Positions 33,298 through 44,507 of a DNA stretch of 64,000 nucleotides are shown piece by piece (position 1 is the first letter of the stretch; each line of letters opens with the position of its first letter). Under the pieces are notes generated by a model, which had not been told where the DNA came from, did not search any database, and worked only from the letters and a program-made list of their open reading frames with translations. The position numbers were made by a program, and so were the translations under genes. Location: NCBI GenBank assembly GCA_947646735.1, contig CANTFK010000980.1, positions 248,001 through 312,000 of the forward strand, written 5' to 3'. This DNA is from Peronospora farinosa (Eukaryota > Oomycota > Peronosporomycetes > Peronosporales > Peronosporaceae).

Positions 33298-33900
33298 ATG
33301 GCTCAACCCCAGATTAAACTTACCTACTTTGATATCAAGGGCCGCGCAGAGCTCGCGCGCATGATCTTCAACTATGGCGGCATTGCGTTCACGGACGAAC
33401 GTATCAGCAGAGACGACTTTGCAACGCTTAAGCCGACGCTACCATTGAAACAGTTGCCTGTTCTGGAAGTCAACGGCACGATCTACGCTCAAAGCATGGC
33501 CATCGTCCGTTACGCAGCCAATATCACGGGCCTGTACCCGAATGATGCGGTCGAAGCGCTCAAGGCCGACATGTTTTCTTACGCACTGGCTGAGCTAGAT
33601 GCCCCTCTTGTAGACTTCTTATTCAAGACGCTGGATGAGACCGAGAAGGCTAAGAAAAAGAAGGTCTTTATTGAAGAGCAGGTGCCCACGCTCTTTGCCG
33701 CCCTTGAGAAGAGGGTAACTGGCAAGTTTGTTACCGGCGACAACCTTTCGTTTGCTGACTTTAATCTTCTCGACGACGTCGAAAACAAGGTGAAGGGGGC
33801 GTTCCCGGATTTTGACATGGACAAGTTTCCCAAACTCGCGTCGGTGCTGGCTAATGTCAAGGCGGATCCCAAGGTTGCCGCTTATCTGTCCAAGCAATAG
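33298..33900 (+). CDS. Glutathione S-transferase, sigma-like (GST3)
   Basis: Intronless, 200 residues, a near-identical mirror copy of GST1 with the same start (MAQPQIKLTYF), catalytic Tyr, LPVLEVNG loop and QSMAI motif. It ends AYLSKQ rather than AYLSKK and has Leu in place of Pro before DETEKAKK. The Leu form agrees with GST2 at the same site (TLDET), so GST3 probably keeps the ancestral residue there. It carries its own copy of the promoter and 3' flank and is likely expressed. Confidence 0.93.
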   Translation: MAQPQIKLTYFDIKGRAELARMIFNYGGIAFTDERISRDDFATLKPTLPLKQLPVLEVNGTIYAQSMAIVRYAANITGLYPNDAVEALKADMFSYALAELDAPLVDFLFKTLDETEKAKKKKVFIEEQVPTLFAALEKRVTGKFVTGDNLSFADFNLLDDVENKVKGAFPDFDMDKFPKLASVLANVKADPKVAAYLSKQ

Positions 33901-34131
33901 ACAGCCGACGTGGCAAACCAAGTGATGCTTGAGAAATGCTTGCATACTCTTGCCTAATACACACAATGGGTAAACACACATTCAGATAATTAATGTGATA
34001 CCGTCTACTTGCATTATTATCCCTTTTGGTGTTGAGTTATACTTGTGCACCTCACAATATTGAGAATCAGGCACGTGCAAATAATATACAACGCTTCAAG
34101 GTGCACACGTGTTCTTCATGGCTCATGGGTC

Positions 34132-34897
34132 ACTTCGCAGTCCGCGCCTTCGACAACAACGGCCTAGAGACAAAGACCTCCAAAAAGCCGGTCAACCGGC
34201 CCCCTCTGACCTGGGCGGAAAGTATCTCCAACGGAAGGCCAAGGATTCAGAGGGGTGTTCTCTCTGCTGGGTGCGCTATGGGGGACAAGCGCGGCGTGTG
34301 AACCGTAAGGGGAGCACCAACTCTATCACCCCCGGGGAGAGAGGAACGACAAACGCGGTTATCACCCCCCCCCCCAATAATTCCAGCTATTCTACGTCAG
34401 CCTTTTAAGCTGCCGACCCAATCGCCAAGCGCGAATCTCGATTCCACGAGGCGAGTTTGTCAAGGACGTGAATTGGTCGGCCCCGTTCAGGTGCATCAGC
34501 GGCCGATCGGGACTGGTCGGTATGGTGCCCGGCGCTTGTTGCGTTCATTGAGCCACTGTCTACACTTCGGGTTCCATAATAGATTCCACGTGCCTTTTTC
34601 AGCCCGTCTCCCGTGACGCCCGACGTCTCGAGCCAGCAGATCGAGCGAGCGAGGAGAAGAATGACGACATCCTGGTAGAAGCACTCTAGATATCTTGCTA
34701 ATCCCTAATGTTTGAAATAGACGGTCTTTAATTCTTTCCTCATGGCTCACAAGTCACGGAAGTTTTCAGTTGCCAGCGTATTTGTATTCCAGCTACAATA
34801 GCTACAAGCTACAAGAGCTCGGTCTATAAATGAAGTTTTAATACCGCCAAGACAGTTTACCTTGAAACAATAGCCCATGTCCATCTAAAATGAACCT
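34132..34897. other. Spacer, part GC-rich, possible transposon debris
   Basis: 34170-34450 is GC-rich and unlike its flanks, with a CCGGTCAACCGG palindrome (34187-34202 area) and an 11-C run near 34370. Short ORFs (CSLCWVRYGGQARRV) have no recognised family. It is probably a remnant of a mobile element. The right part is the 3' flank of POLA2. Confidence 0.4.
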
Positions 34898-37357
34898 CTA
34901 GATGCGCTTGATCTCGACGATCGTTCGGTCTGGGACAAAATGGCTACACTCGTCATCAGTCGCACTCTCAATCTTGTCGTTGGGTAACGGGAAAATGGTG
35001 ATATCCGCAAAGGTGCCACCGGATTCGCCCTTGCACAGTTGACCAGGATTAATGCAAATGGAATCTTTCACTCGCTGCAGTAACAAGAAAAAGTTGGCAT
35101 TGTTGCACTCAAAAACTCAAAATTTTGAAGCGACGTACTCCACAAAAGCGATTGAGGATCGAAGGGAGTATAAGAATATCCGGTGTCTGCTCGAACTGGA
35201 ATTGCTTCATATACCGCAGGTCAATGGGTGCATTACTGCCCGACGGTGGAGGAAATATTGGGTAGTAGCTGTCAAAGTGTGAAGAATGAATTATAAGCGT
35301 TAGCAGCTCATAACTGTATACGTTCAAGTATCAATAACGAACCTTCGCTGGTCGATAACCTGCTCACACAGTCGAAGCAATCGATTCGGGTCGCGAGTCT
35401 GGGCTCTATAATATGAAACGATGGGTTAGCATTAGTGACAATCTACAAAGCTGCAACTTGTGTCCACACACAAGCTCACCTGTAGAGCTCATTTGAACTC
35501 AATTGCACAACCACATCCAAGGCAGATATTCCAAACACAATCCCGTTGATCGAGAATGTGCTCGGATTCGACATGAAATGGACACGCTAAATCAAAAATT
35601 CGTGATTAGATTCACCACCCACCACAGCTTTCACGAAGCGAACATGTATACGAACCTTGGAATATTCAGGCGCCTCGAACGCTTCACATGCTTTCTTTTT
35701 GTTAAGCGGATGCTGGGGGTACACGTATTGATGGTTGGCATCTCTTAAGGATGGAACGATTACAATCTGGATCCGTTCGTCTTGTGCCAGCACGTTGTTG
35801 AGCAATGTCATTACTACCACGAACAACAGCAAACATCCACAGAGTTGCAGTTAGTGAGAAGTTCTACCTGTTCTACCAGCTCGTATATGTGAACAGAGCT
35901 ACCTTTGAACAAAAAAATCTCTTCGAAACTAAGCATCATGCCATCGTACTTGACCAACCCATCTTGGAACATTGGGTGCATAAAATCAATGAACGGACCA
36001 ACCTGCAGAACCGGAAAGTTAGTAAGCTACCTATTGCACTATGTGTCTCGCCAGTTACTACACCAAGACTTACTAGAACAAGTACGTCTGGCTTTTGGTC
36101 AACGACGATTTGGAGCAGATCACTCAGCGGCAAGTAGTCAACATTGCTGGAAGTTGTGAAAGGACCACACGCAGTAAGCACTCGGACTGGCTTCCCGTGC
36201 TCCATTTGAATTTCTTTGATACGTGATGCAGATGTCGTAGAAGGGGGTGCAGGAATTGGCTATGAATGTAATGCATAGTCACCGACAATGAGATTTTTAC
36301 GTTCCAGCAATAACAAGAGATAGTCGCACCTCGAGGAACCTCTTGACTGTCATTGGGGACCGCGTATCTGGGAAAACGCCTTCCAGCGCAACAATCTATG
36401 ATGCAACACACACACACGGCTAAAGTTACTATGATACAGAAGGGTGCATTGCTCCTTATAGTTGCAACGAACCTTGCCAGGGAAGATCTGGAAGTTAGGT
36501 ACTCCGCTCAAGTCGAGGAGCACGCGTTGACCACCGCAAGTTTTTCTGGACCCTTCAATTTGAACGACGCTCGGGTTCAGCTTGCCCTCAGCTGCCTCAC
36601 ACACGATTCTTCCCACGACCGTCACTTGTGCGGGTGAAGGGTCTCCAACTGGTTTGAGCTCATCCAGTTTGAACCTGTCCTTCACCAGTTCCTCGTACTC
36701 GACGAGTTGTTCATCCAGGGCAATGGCCCGTTGAAACAACGGTGTGTACATGTACGAAGCATCGACAGCTTGGTTTCGTGACGGAAATGGTATTGCAACT
36801 TTGATCCGACGTTCCGTGGTAGCTCCCAGTCCTTCGCTCAGCTTTTTTAAGTGTGAATTGAACTCCGACACGGTCTTGCCAGCGTCCGTGCGCTTCTCGT
36901 AGCTATTCCCAGGCGGAGACTGGAGCGATACAGGTGAAAACATGCCATTTGTTCGTTGCACTTTGTTGCTAGTTGAGGGACTGGAGAAGGAGCGTGTGTG
37001 CTTTTTCTCGGGCGACTTCATGTTGTAGAGTGACTCGAGTTTATCCTGACTCTCTGCCTCACGCTTGATCACAGGCGTCTTAACATGGCGGCTCTTCTGT
37101 GATGAAGAAGTAAATGCTGATGATTTTGTTTTCGTCTTCTCCTGATTGAGGTACGAGCGGAAGGCCACGAGGCCGTCAGCGTTGGCTGCACCAGAAAGCT
37201 GTTGATTCATCGAGTAGGCGTCCCACTGAGCCGCCATATCGTCCGAGCTCAAGCCAAATTCCGTACAGATGGATACACATGTACTAGCTGCATCTTCCTC
37301 TAGATCCAAGTCGCAGGATGCAAAGGCTGCGCGGATATCAGCAATGTCAATACTCAT
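34898..37357 (-). CDS. POLA2: DNA polymerase alpha subunit B
   Basis: Modelled as complement(join(34898..35074,35139..35268,35343..35405,35480..35586,35656..35813,35903..36002,36074..36259,36330..36395,36473..37357)): nine exons, 1,872 nt, 623 residues (human 598). The N-terminal helical domain (from MSIDIADIRAAF) is followed by a variable linker, an OB fold (VTVVGRIVCEAAEGKLN, DLSGVPNFQIFPGK) and the inactivated phosphoesterase core (VLTACGPFTTSSNVDY, QIVIVPSLRDANHQYVYPQ, DILILPSILNRF, CINPGQLCKGESGGTFA). It is the regulatory subunit that tethers primase to Pol alpha at replication origins. The start is the ATG whose product begins with the family helix. The gene is head to head with APEX2. 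Confidence 0.95.
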
Positions 37358-37513
37358 AGATGCCAACCTTACTGTTTCTGTGGAGGATACTGCGCTCGGA
37401 ACCGAAAAACGGCGCCAAACATTGTGATTGGTTGAAAAGGAGAAATGGAAGACTGTTTTAACTTTTTTCGTTCGTTTCATCAGATGGTTTAAACAAGTAT
37501 ATATTAAAAACAA
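37358..37513. promoter_or_regulatory. Shared divergent promoter POLA2 / APEX2
   Basis: Only 156 bp separate the two start codons, so the core promoters must overlap or abut. Both genes act in DNA replication and repair, so co-regulation through the cell cycle is plausible (inference). A CCAAT word (reverse, ATTGG) occurs near 37427. Confidence 0.6.
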
Positions 37514-39489
37514 ATGAAGCGAATGCTGCGACTTGTGACCTGGAATGTTAATGGACTGCGTGCCATATTACAGCGTCTAGGGCAGAATCTACAGCAGTTT
37601 TTAGAAAGCCTTGATGCTGAAATCATTTGTTTACAAGAGACAAAATTAACTCGCTCCGAGCTTGATCAGGAATTGGTCCGACCTTTAGGTGAGTCTAGAA
37701 TGTATCAGAAGCGGGTCCTAGTCATGTTGAAGCTACAACGTTATGGATGTGTTGGTATTGCTCATAGGTTTTGATGCCTTTTACTCGTTCTGTCGACAAC
37801 GAGGTGGATATTCCGGTGTAGTGACGTTCGTCAAGAATGATGTACCAACTGTAGCAGCTGAGGAAGGACTGACAGGTCTTTGGCAGACGAAAGATAGTGT
37901 GGGGCACATTGGATCCCTGCATCACGAGGTTGTGGTGGATTTTTGAAGCTCTGTTGTGTCCTCCAATGATTATTGCAATTGACAAGTGTGTTGTTGTGGA
38001 AATGACTGTGGATTTTATCAGCTTTCGATGAAACTGGTGCACAAATTAGAGTCCGAGGGACGTTGTGTCATAACCGACCACCAAGCATTTGTGCTCGTTA
38101 ACACTTACTGTCCAGCTTTAGCATCTGCAGATCGGTTGGAATACAAACTTCAATTTCATGCATTGCTGGAAGATAGGGTGAAGGCTTTGCGTAAAGCGAA
38201 CAAGCGTGTCGTCGTCGTGGTTCGATACTGCGCTAGATGAATGATTTGAACGATGGAGTTTTGACCTTGACTCTGTGTTTGAATGCAGGGTGACATCAAT
38301 GTTTCGCACCGGGAGATTGATCATTGTGATCCTGATGGTGGTCGATCTGATGGTAATTCTTTTGCCGATCATCCGTTTAGAAGGTGGATGGACTCTTTCC
38401 TCGGACTGTCAGAAGAGATGGAGAAGTTAGCTCCTTGCGAACGAAATCGTGACAGATTGACAAGTGAAACATCCACTGGTGAAATGGTCGACACTTTTCG
38501 GCATCTGCACCCTGATCATACCAAAGCTTTTACGGTATGTATCTTAATATTGAAGGAGATGCACAGGAGCTATATAGTAACAGATTTTATATGTGTTGCA
38601 TTTCTAGTGCTGGAGCACAGTAACAGGAGCACGCCAAACAAATTACGGAACCCGGATCGACTATATTTTGGTAGATGCCGTATTTCTTGCTTGTGTATCC
38701 TCTTGCAGGTAAACTAAAGTGCAATTGAGAATAGATCTGGAAAGAATGATTGATTTACTTGTCATCGTTGCATGCTCAGAATCGAAGCAGAACGCCTTGG
38801 ATCTGATCATTGCCCAGTGATTATGTCTTGCACCGTAGAGCTCGAATCTGATTCAGGCACGAACTTTGCTGCTCCTGCACTTTGTGCCAAGAATTTTGTG
38901 GACTTCTCAGGCACGCAGCAGAGTATCAAGGCGTTTGTCGTACGGAGTCAACCTGCAACTGATAACCAAGATGTTGTAAAAGGCTCAGCATATTCGGTAG
39001 CATCTTCAGGATCCTTGGGTGAACATCGGCCCAAAACGAGAACAAGTCGCGGCCAACAGTCTATTACTTCGTACTTCAGTAATGGAGCAGCGAAACGAAA
39101 GGCGGCTTCACCTGGTAAATATTCCTGGACAGATGATGAAGACTCACGTGTATACCAAATGCTTTCAGAGAAATCAGCAAAGGGCAAACTTGCTGAAGAA
39201 GGGAAACTAAAATGGCAGCAGGTGCTTAGTGGCCGACCGCCACCAACTCCTATGTGCTATTGCGGCCAGCCCACTGTACTTCGATCAGTGATGAAGGCAA
39301 ACGACAATAGGGGCCGCAAGTTTTACGTCTGTACTAAACCTGCGGTAAGCTGAGCTGTCGATGCAAGCGATGCACATCATGCTGACCGAATTGTGTCACG
39401 AACAGGGTGAGAAGGGCCATCCCGACGCTAGGTGTGATTTCTTCAAGTGGGCTGATAGTAGAGGCGCCAAGAAGCCGAAGGTCCAGTAG
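37514..39489 (+). CDS. APEX2: AP endonuclease 2 (ExoIII family, PCNA-binding, Zf-GRF)
   Basis: Modelled as join(37514..37688,37768..37928,38022..38219,38289..38534,38608..38708,38780..39344,39406..39489): 1,530 nt, 509 residues. Catalytic motifs of the exonuclease/endonuclease/phosphatase fold: LVTWNVNG, CLQETKL, GDIN (split by the third intron), YGTRIDYIL and GSDHCPV. A PCNA-interacting motif (QQSITSYF, in exon 6) and a C-terminal GRF zinc finger (CYCGQP, FYVCTKPA, CDFFKW) identify AP endonuclease 2 and not APE1. It processes abasic sites and 3' blocked ends in the nucleus. The second donor (GTTGTG) is unusual, but the join is in phase and the total is divisible by three. Confidence 0.94.
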
Positions 39490-39623
39490 CCTAACAATAT
39501 TACAACACTATGAATCTCAAAAATATGACAATGTGTCTGCTCTCGCGATATATTCTTCTTTTGTACTTGTGCAATAAACAAACGTATACTCTCCATACGC
39601 GGCAGTTCGGTGAGTTAGCACAT

Positions 39624-41805
39624 CTAAATTGCAAACATAGCCGACTCAAACCAGGTGTGTGCTAATGCCTCAGCAGCGGTAAGTCGCTTTGTAGGGTCAC
39701 GCTCCAACAAGCGCTGCACCAAGTCCTTCGCATCAGCACTGATCGTCTTCCACACACGGTCTGAAAAGTCAGCGTCTTCCTCGATGCACGCATGCGGCGG
39801 GTAGAATGGCTGGTACCCCGTCAACATTTCAAAAATAATAATTCCCACCGACCACATGTCCACTGGCTTGCCGTACGACTGCTGCTGTAGCAGCTCAGGA
39901 GCAATGTAGCCTGAGGTGCCCGTAACTCCGGTGAACGGGACCTTGTGAACATCACCGGTCAGTTTAAAGAAGCGAACATCAGGCACCTTCACCGACAGTC
40001 CGAAATCACACAACTCGACGTTGTAGTCGTTGACCATAACGACAGCATGAGGGTCTTGACTTGACTTAGGAGGACTTGCGCGACGCATGACCGGCGAGTT
40101 TTCGCCGTTATCATTTGTCGTCTTAGCATCGCTCAATAAAATGTTGTCAGGCTTCAGATCGCAATGCAGCACGCCCATATCATGCAGGAACAGAACAGCA
40201 CGGGCAATTTGCTGTGACAGCTTTCCAGCAAGTGCCTCAGGGAGCATACGCTTTCGTTGCATCAAAGCCTTCAAATTACCCTTCGTTGCCTTCGCCATGA
40301 CCAGGTAAAGGAAATCAGGAGTCTCATAAACTTCATACAGCCTCACAATATGTTTGTGCCGCAAGCGCAGGTGGATCTCGATTTCTCGGCTCACAGCATT
40401 CTTCGCTGCTTCATCACGCAGGAAACGCTTGTGAATCTGTTTAATTGCAACTTGCTTCCCGTTGACACGATGAATAGCAGGTTTCACCACAGCGTAGGAG
40501 CCATCGCCCAGCTGGTCTACACCAACCAGTTCATACTGCTCTGTGACAGCCTTCTCGTGAATAAAGTAAGGTTTCGGGTAGCTACACTCGTCCTCGCTGT
40601 CGCTACCATGATCGTCATTTTTGATAACCTGGGCCGACGCGTCACGTCTTCCTGTGCGGTGGATTGCCATGATACGGAGCTCATCTCCATCGTTCAAACG
40701 CCTTGCCACAAACGGATTCGCAGGAATTCGAGGTGCTGCTTGGGTGTACTCGTCGTTGATATCGTCGTCTGAACTTCCCTCACTGATAGAGCGCTGAAGC
40801 TTCAGTTTAGCAGATGTCTTGAGTCTACCTCTGCCCTTATCATTTGGACGCTCATTCAGTGGTGAACGGAAACCGACCTTCCTGAAAATGCCTTTACCCG
40901 TCGAGATGAAACCGTCCGTCAACTCCAAGCAACCCGTCGACATACCAAGCTCAGCGCGTTCATAGCTTGAAGCAATAAACGATCGACCAGAAGACGATCC
41001 ATTGTTTTCCATGATAGTAGAAGACGTGCCAGATGATTTTCGTGGCTTCTTGTATGGCGTACGACGAGGGGGTAAAGCACCCACCGGCGGTGGAACATCA
41101 TATTTGTCCGTGATCGACAGAATGTTCAAAGGTAACGACCGAGGCAGTTGTCGCACCAATGCCGCAAGATCGTCGTCCACGTCGCTGTCTGTGGTTTCAT
41201 CACAGTAGTCGACTCCGCTATCATTCTTATTGGGTGAACCAGCTTTATTGCCATTGAAAAACGGATCAGCATCACCGTCACTAAAGCGACGAGGTCGCGT
41301 CATAAGGTCTGCATTGGGAATACATCGAGAGTCACTGTACATGCGATTCATCTGCGAAGGTTGCTGAAGACATGCAAAGTCTTCACTATCCGTAATGTCC
41401 ATAGCCACGAAGGAACGTAACGATTCCGTGTCAGAGTAAATGCCTTCAGCTGTCATGACACGACGACAAGCAGCAAGCTTGTGTAATGGATCGTAATAGC
41501 CCGGCAGTGAGTGGAAAATGCCCGTCAGCGGATGGTGCCGGAACTTTTTGCGTTCCTCAAGCTCTGCCATGTCAACAATGTCGCTCGAGAAGTAGACGGC
41601 ACCACGGTTTCCAGCACTAGACAAAAAAGTAAAAGTATCCGTCAGCAAAGAAAAATCCAGTGCCTCCAAAGGAGGGCAGAAGTAGAGCAGCAAAACGAGT
41701 TAACACTCACCTTGGTGCATGATGGAACGTGCCCACAAAGGGGTTGTACGAGGGCAACTTTGCAAACACATTATGTGTCACAACCACGACTCCATCACCT
41801 GACAT
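39624..41805 (-). CDS. Ser/Thr protein kinase, CAMK-like, with HCD catalytic loop
   Basis: Modelled as complement(join(39624..41616,41711..41805)): 2,088 nt, 695 residues. The N-terminal 390 residues are low-complexity and polar with acidic Ser clusters. The kinase domain (about 395-690) has the glycine loop GDGSYAVV, VAIK lysine, helix-C Glu (SREIEIHLRLRHKHIV), catalytic loop HCDLKPDN, CDFGLS, an activation-loop SGYIAPE and DMWSVGIIIFEML. An insert of about 35 residues separates the catalytic loop from DFG. The activation segment and C-lobe look CAMK-like, whereas HCD with Cys for Arg is typical of DYRK kinases. All catalytic residues are present, so it should be active. The substrate is unknown. 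Confidence 0.9.
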
Positions 41806-43076
41806 TGTAAGTCGGGCGTTTGTTCCTGATCTCTCTCGTCCAAAAGTGCGGAGTTACGTGTCGGCAACAGTCTTAACTTGAGACGCTTCTTCGGCTTGTG
41901 TGATTCCAGGTTTTTTAGGCTTGGGCGCCGACTCGACAACAGCTGATTGGTACGCCACATCATTACGGAAAAAAAGGGACTATGGAAAAAGAGCCGGCGG
42001 TTTCTCTCGCCCCCCCCCCCCCTCCAACTGGAATCCAATCAGATTTACCGATTTTTTTTGACATGGCTACATATGAATGAAGAAATAATGAACATTCTTT
42101 ATGATTTCGACCACAAGTTGCGTAAAATTACACCTGAAAAAAGTCTACAAGTTTGCAAGCAGTATTATATAAACATCTGCATTGAATATACTGTATGTAT
42201 GGCATGAACAGGCTCAGTCTTGACAACGTTGATTGACAGAATGAAAGTGTTTCAAAACAGTCAAAAATGAATTTTCTCATTGCAGCGATACTGATAAGCA
42301 TGGATTTGCAGGAAGACACTGCATTAATTTGTTACTGTAGTATAGTGGTAGTTAATAATGCGGCTAAGGTCGTTACGACATTGCGCCGGTTCATGAATTG
42401 AGTACCGTGTCAATAAATTAGGACTTTTGATCCACGCTTTTACCCATTTAAGCAAATCTCTGTCACGTATCAATGTCACATTTCCGCACACGTTTTACGG
42501 CAGAGCGCGCGGTTGATTTTGGTAGCGAGTTTCTTCCCAAAACACGGTGTCATTGTGGCCTCAATACACATATATGTATATAAATCTGCACAGGCGTTCA
42601 GACTTGGAGTCCAGCGTAGTGACGGCTCGTCAGGCAAGTTTGAGCTTTTTCCCAGCAATTCCTTCAAATGTAAAATTTACGCAAAAGTTTATGCGCTGAA
42701 GTTTAGAGGTCTTATAACTGATATGTGCAAAAACATAATTGCTCAGACTATCTGGTTACGTACGTATTTATTTGCTCAGAATAGATCGTAAGATGAACAT
42801 GTCTCTTCGACTCTTGTCCCATAACACCATTCTGATTCGCTTAGGCTGCCTCAAAAAATGGATATTTTCATGACAAAGCCTTGTTGTGATTTACGATTGG
42901 CATAGCCACCGTATTGGTCACATCGTGGACAGAAAGTACTTCAACTCGACCAAACTGGTATCTGATTTATGTTTGCACACGCTGCGCGCGACGAGAAGTT
43001 GCGTAGACCGTGCAGCTTGAATTTCACGGCTAAGCTCAAGACCGCCTTTCCTCCCGTCTGTCACATGAAGGTATCT
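41806..43076. other. Gene-poor region, about 1.27 kb
   Basis: Non-coding on inspection. It includes a long C run at about 42005-42022 and AT-rich sequence. No RNA gene or transposon domain recognised. Confidence 0.45.
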
Positions 43077-43472
43077 TTAGTCTGTGTGAGGCAATCGCCA
43101 GAGACGATTCGCTACCGTGTCGTTGATCGGAACCAACCTGAATTTACGAATAATTGGCGTTTCTCCGGGCACTGAAAACCCGCCTGTTGGCGTGATGCCG
43201 TCCTTACGGAGTAGCCGGTGACTGGCGCGCGCTTCTACTGTAAAGCGCCGGTGATGGTTTTGGCGCAGCGCGATGCTTACCGCAAGATAATTTGCAACAC
43301 GAAGCGGGTATTTTGTTTCATGACTGTGTGCTTCTCTTCGTAGGTTGCTCGTGATAGCCTGCTGCAAAGTTCCTCCCGTTGATTGATAAATTAACGATAC
43401 ATGCGGCCTAGTAAGATTCATGTTGAGGTTCAACTTTACGAACAGTACATCAATCTGGTCTAACGAAGCCAT
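43077..43472 (-). CDS. Possible gene, 131 codons, unknown
   Basis: An ATG-initiated ORF (MASLDQIDVLF) with natural-looking composition. It may continue through a donor near 43075. No family is recognised and no neighbour context supports it. It could equally be chance. Confidence 0.25.
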   Translation of the reverse strand: MASLDQIDVLFVKLNLNMNLTRPHVSLIYQSTGGTLQQAITSNLRREAHSHETKYPLRVANYLAVSIALRQNHHRRFTVEARASHRLLRKDGITPTGGFSVPGETPIIRKFRLVPINDTVANRLWRLPHTD

Positions 43473-43697
43473 CCTTTAGCAAGACAATGGAGGCTGGGAC
43501 TCTTCCTTCTTTGCAAGTGCTACTGCTGCATTGATGAAAAGGTAACTAAGAAAGTTCAAGGACTCAAAATCACGGTTTACAAGGTGGGTGTAAGACCATT
43601 AAGTTTGGAAATATCACGAGCTCGGTGACGACTTCGTCTGGAAAGATATGAGCTCTATGAATCTGCCCTCTGAAGCTAAGCAAGCAGACAATCGTAC

Positions 43698-44355
43698 CTG
43701 GAATATGAATGCAAACCTTCAAGATTGACTATAAAAATAGTGGCAAAAATGCTATGCCGAGTACGGACTTTTGAGAATGGACCCGAAACACGACGTAAAA
43801 AGTCATCTCGCTGCGTCGCAACGAATGCAAACTTAAGCAGATGTTGCCACATGAGCAATTCGAACAAGTAGCAGCGACGACATTCATCACCACCTTCACA
43901 GATCAGGTTTGGTATGGCTGTTCGGCATGGTGTGGAAAACGCAAGCCAACCATGAATACCTAAAAGCTTCATTTTTGGAAGGCATATAAGCTCAAGCAAA
44001 TTTTCTTTGTGCTGTGAGCTCATAAAAGGGATGTTATCCATCTAAGGAGGTCTCTAAAAACGTACAAGGCGGTGTACCCCACCAATGGCGACGGCTACAC
44101 GAGGAAACGACAATACTGTGGAGGAGCCAGATTGAGGCGATGCAGGTCTTGATCGCATTTGATCACGGAGGATTTGTGCCGTAAATGCTGATGAGTCTGC
44201 CAAGCGGAATCTCCGGTTGTGACTTTGTCGATCACTCGAAGTTTAGCTCGAAGCTGACGTACGCATTGTATCAGGAACAATATATCTGGCTTGGAAGGCT
44301 GCGCCAACACGACAGAATATAAAGCCAGAATGAGTAAATTGTAAAATTAGTTGAT
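43698..44355 (-). pseudogene. Possible secreted-protein relic with RQLR motif, no start codon
   Basis: The minus strand is open from about 44355 to 44101 and encodes a signal-peptide-like core (NLLILALYSVVLAQP) followed by a VRQLRAKLR segment, which contains an RxLR tetrapeptide; no EER follows. No ATG precedes the hydrophobic core. A GTGTAG donor at 44100 and an acceptor ending at 44042 would join it in phase to 43698-44041. The tetrapeptide may be coincidence. If real, it is a broken effector-like gene. Confidence 0.25.
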
Positions 44356-44507
44356 ATAAGACTATAAATTTACGTAGGGAGGCTGCTTGTGATCCTTAAA
44401 TCACATACTCCTGGACATTCTATTATATTAGGTTAAACAGCTCTCTCTATATTAAAAATCAAAGTGGCTCACAGTTAAATTGTACGGACAAAGATTCATC
44501 TTAAACA

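Larger units (their letters stand above)
33165..34131 (+). repeat. Right arm of 967-bp inverted duplication (carries GST3)
   Basis: Reverse-complement partner of 24809-25775, equal in length. It ends abruptly after GGGTC at 34131, the same point as the left arm. Confidence 0.93.
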
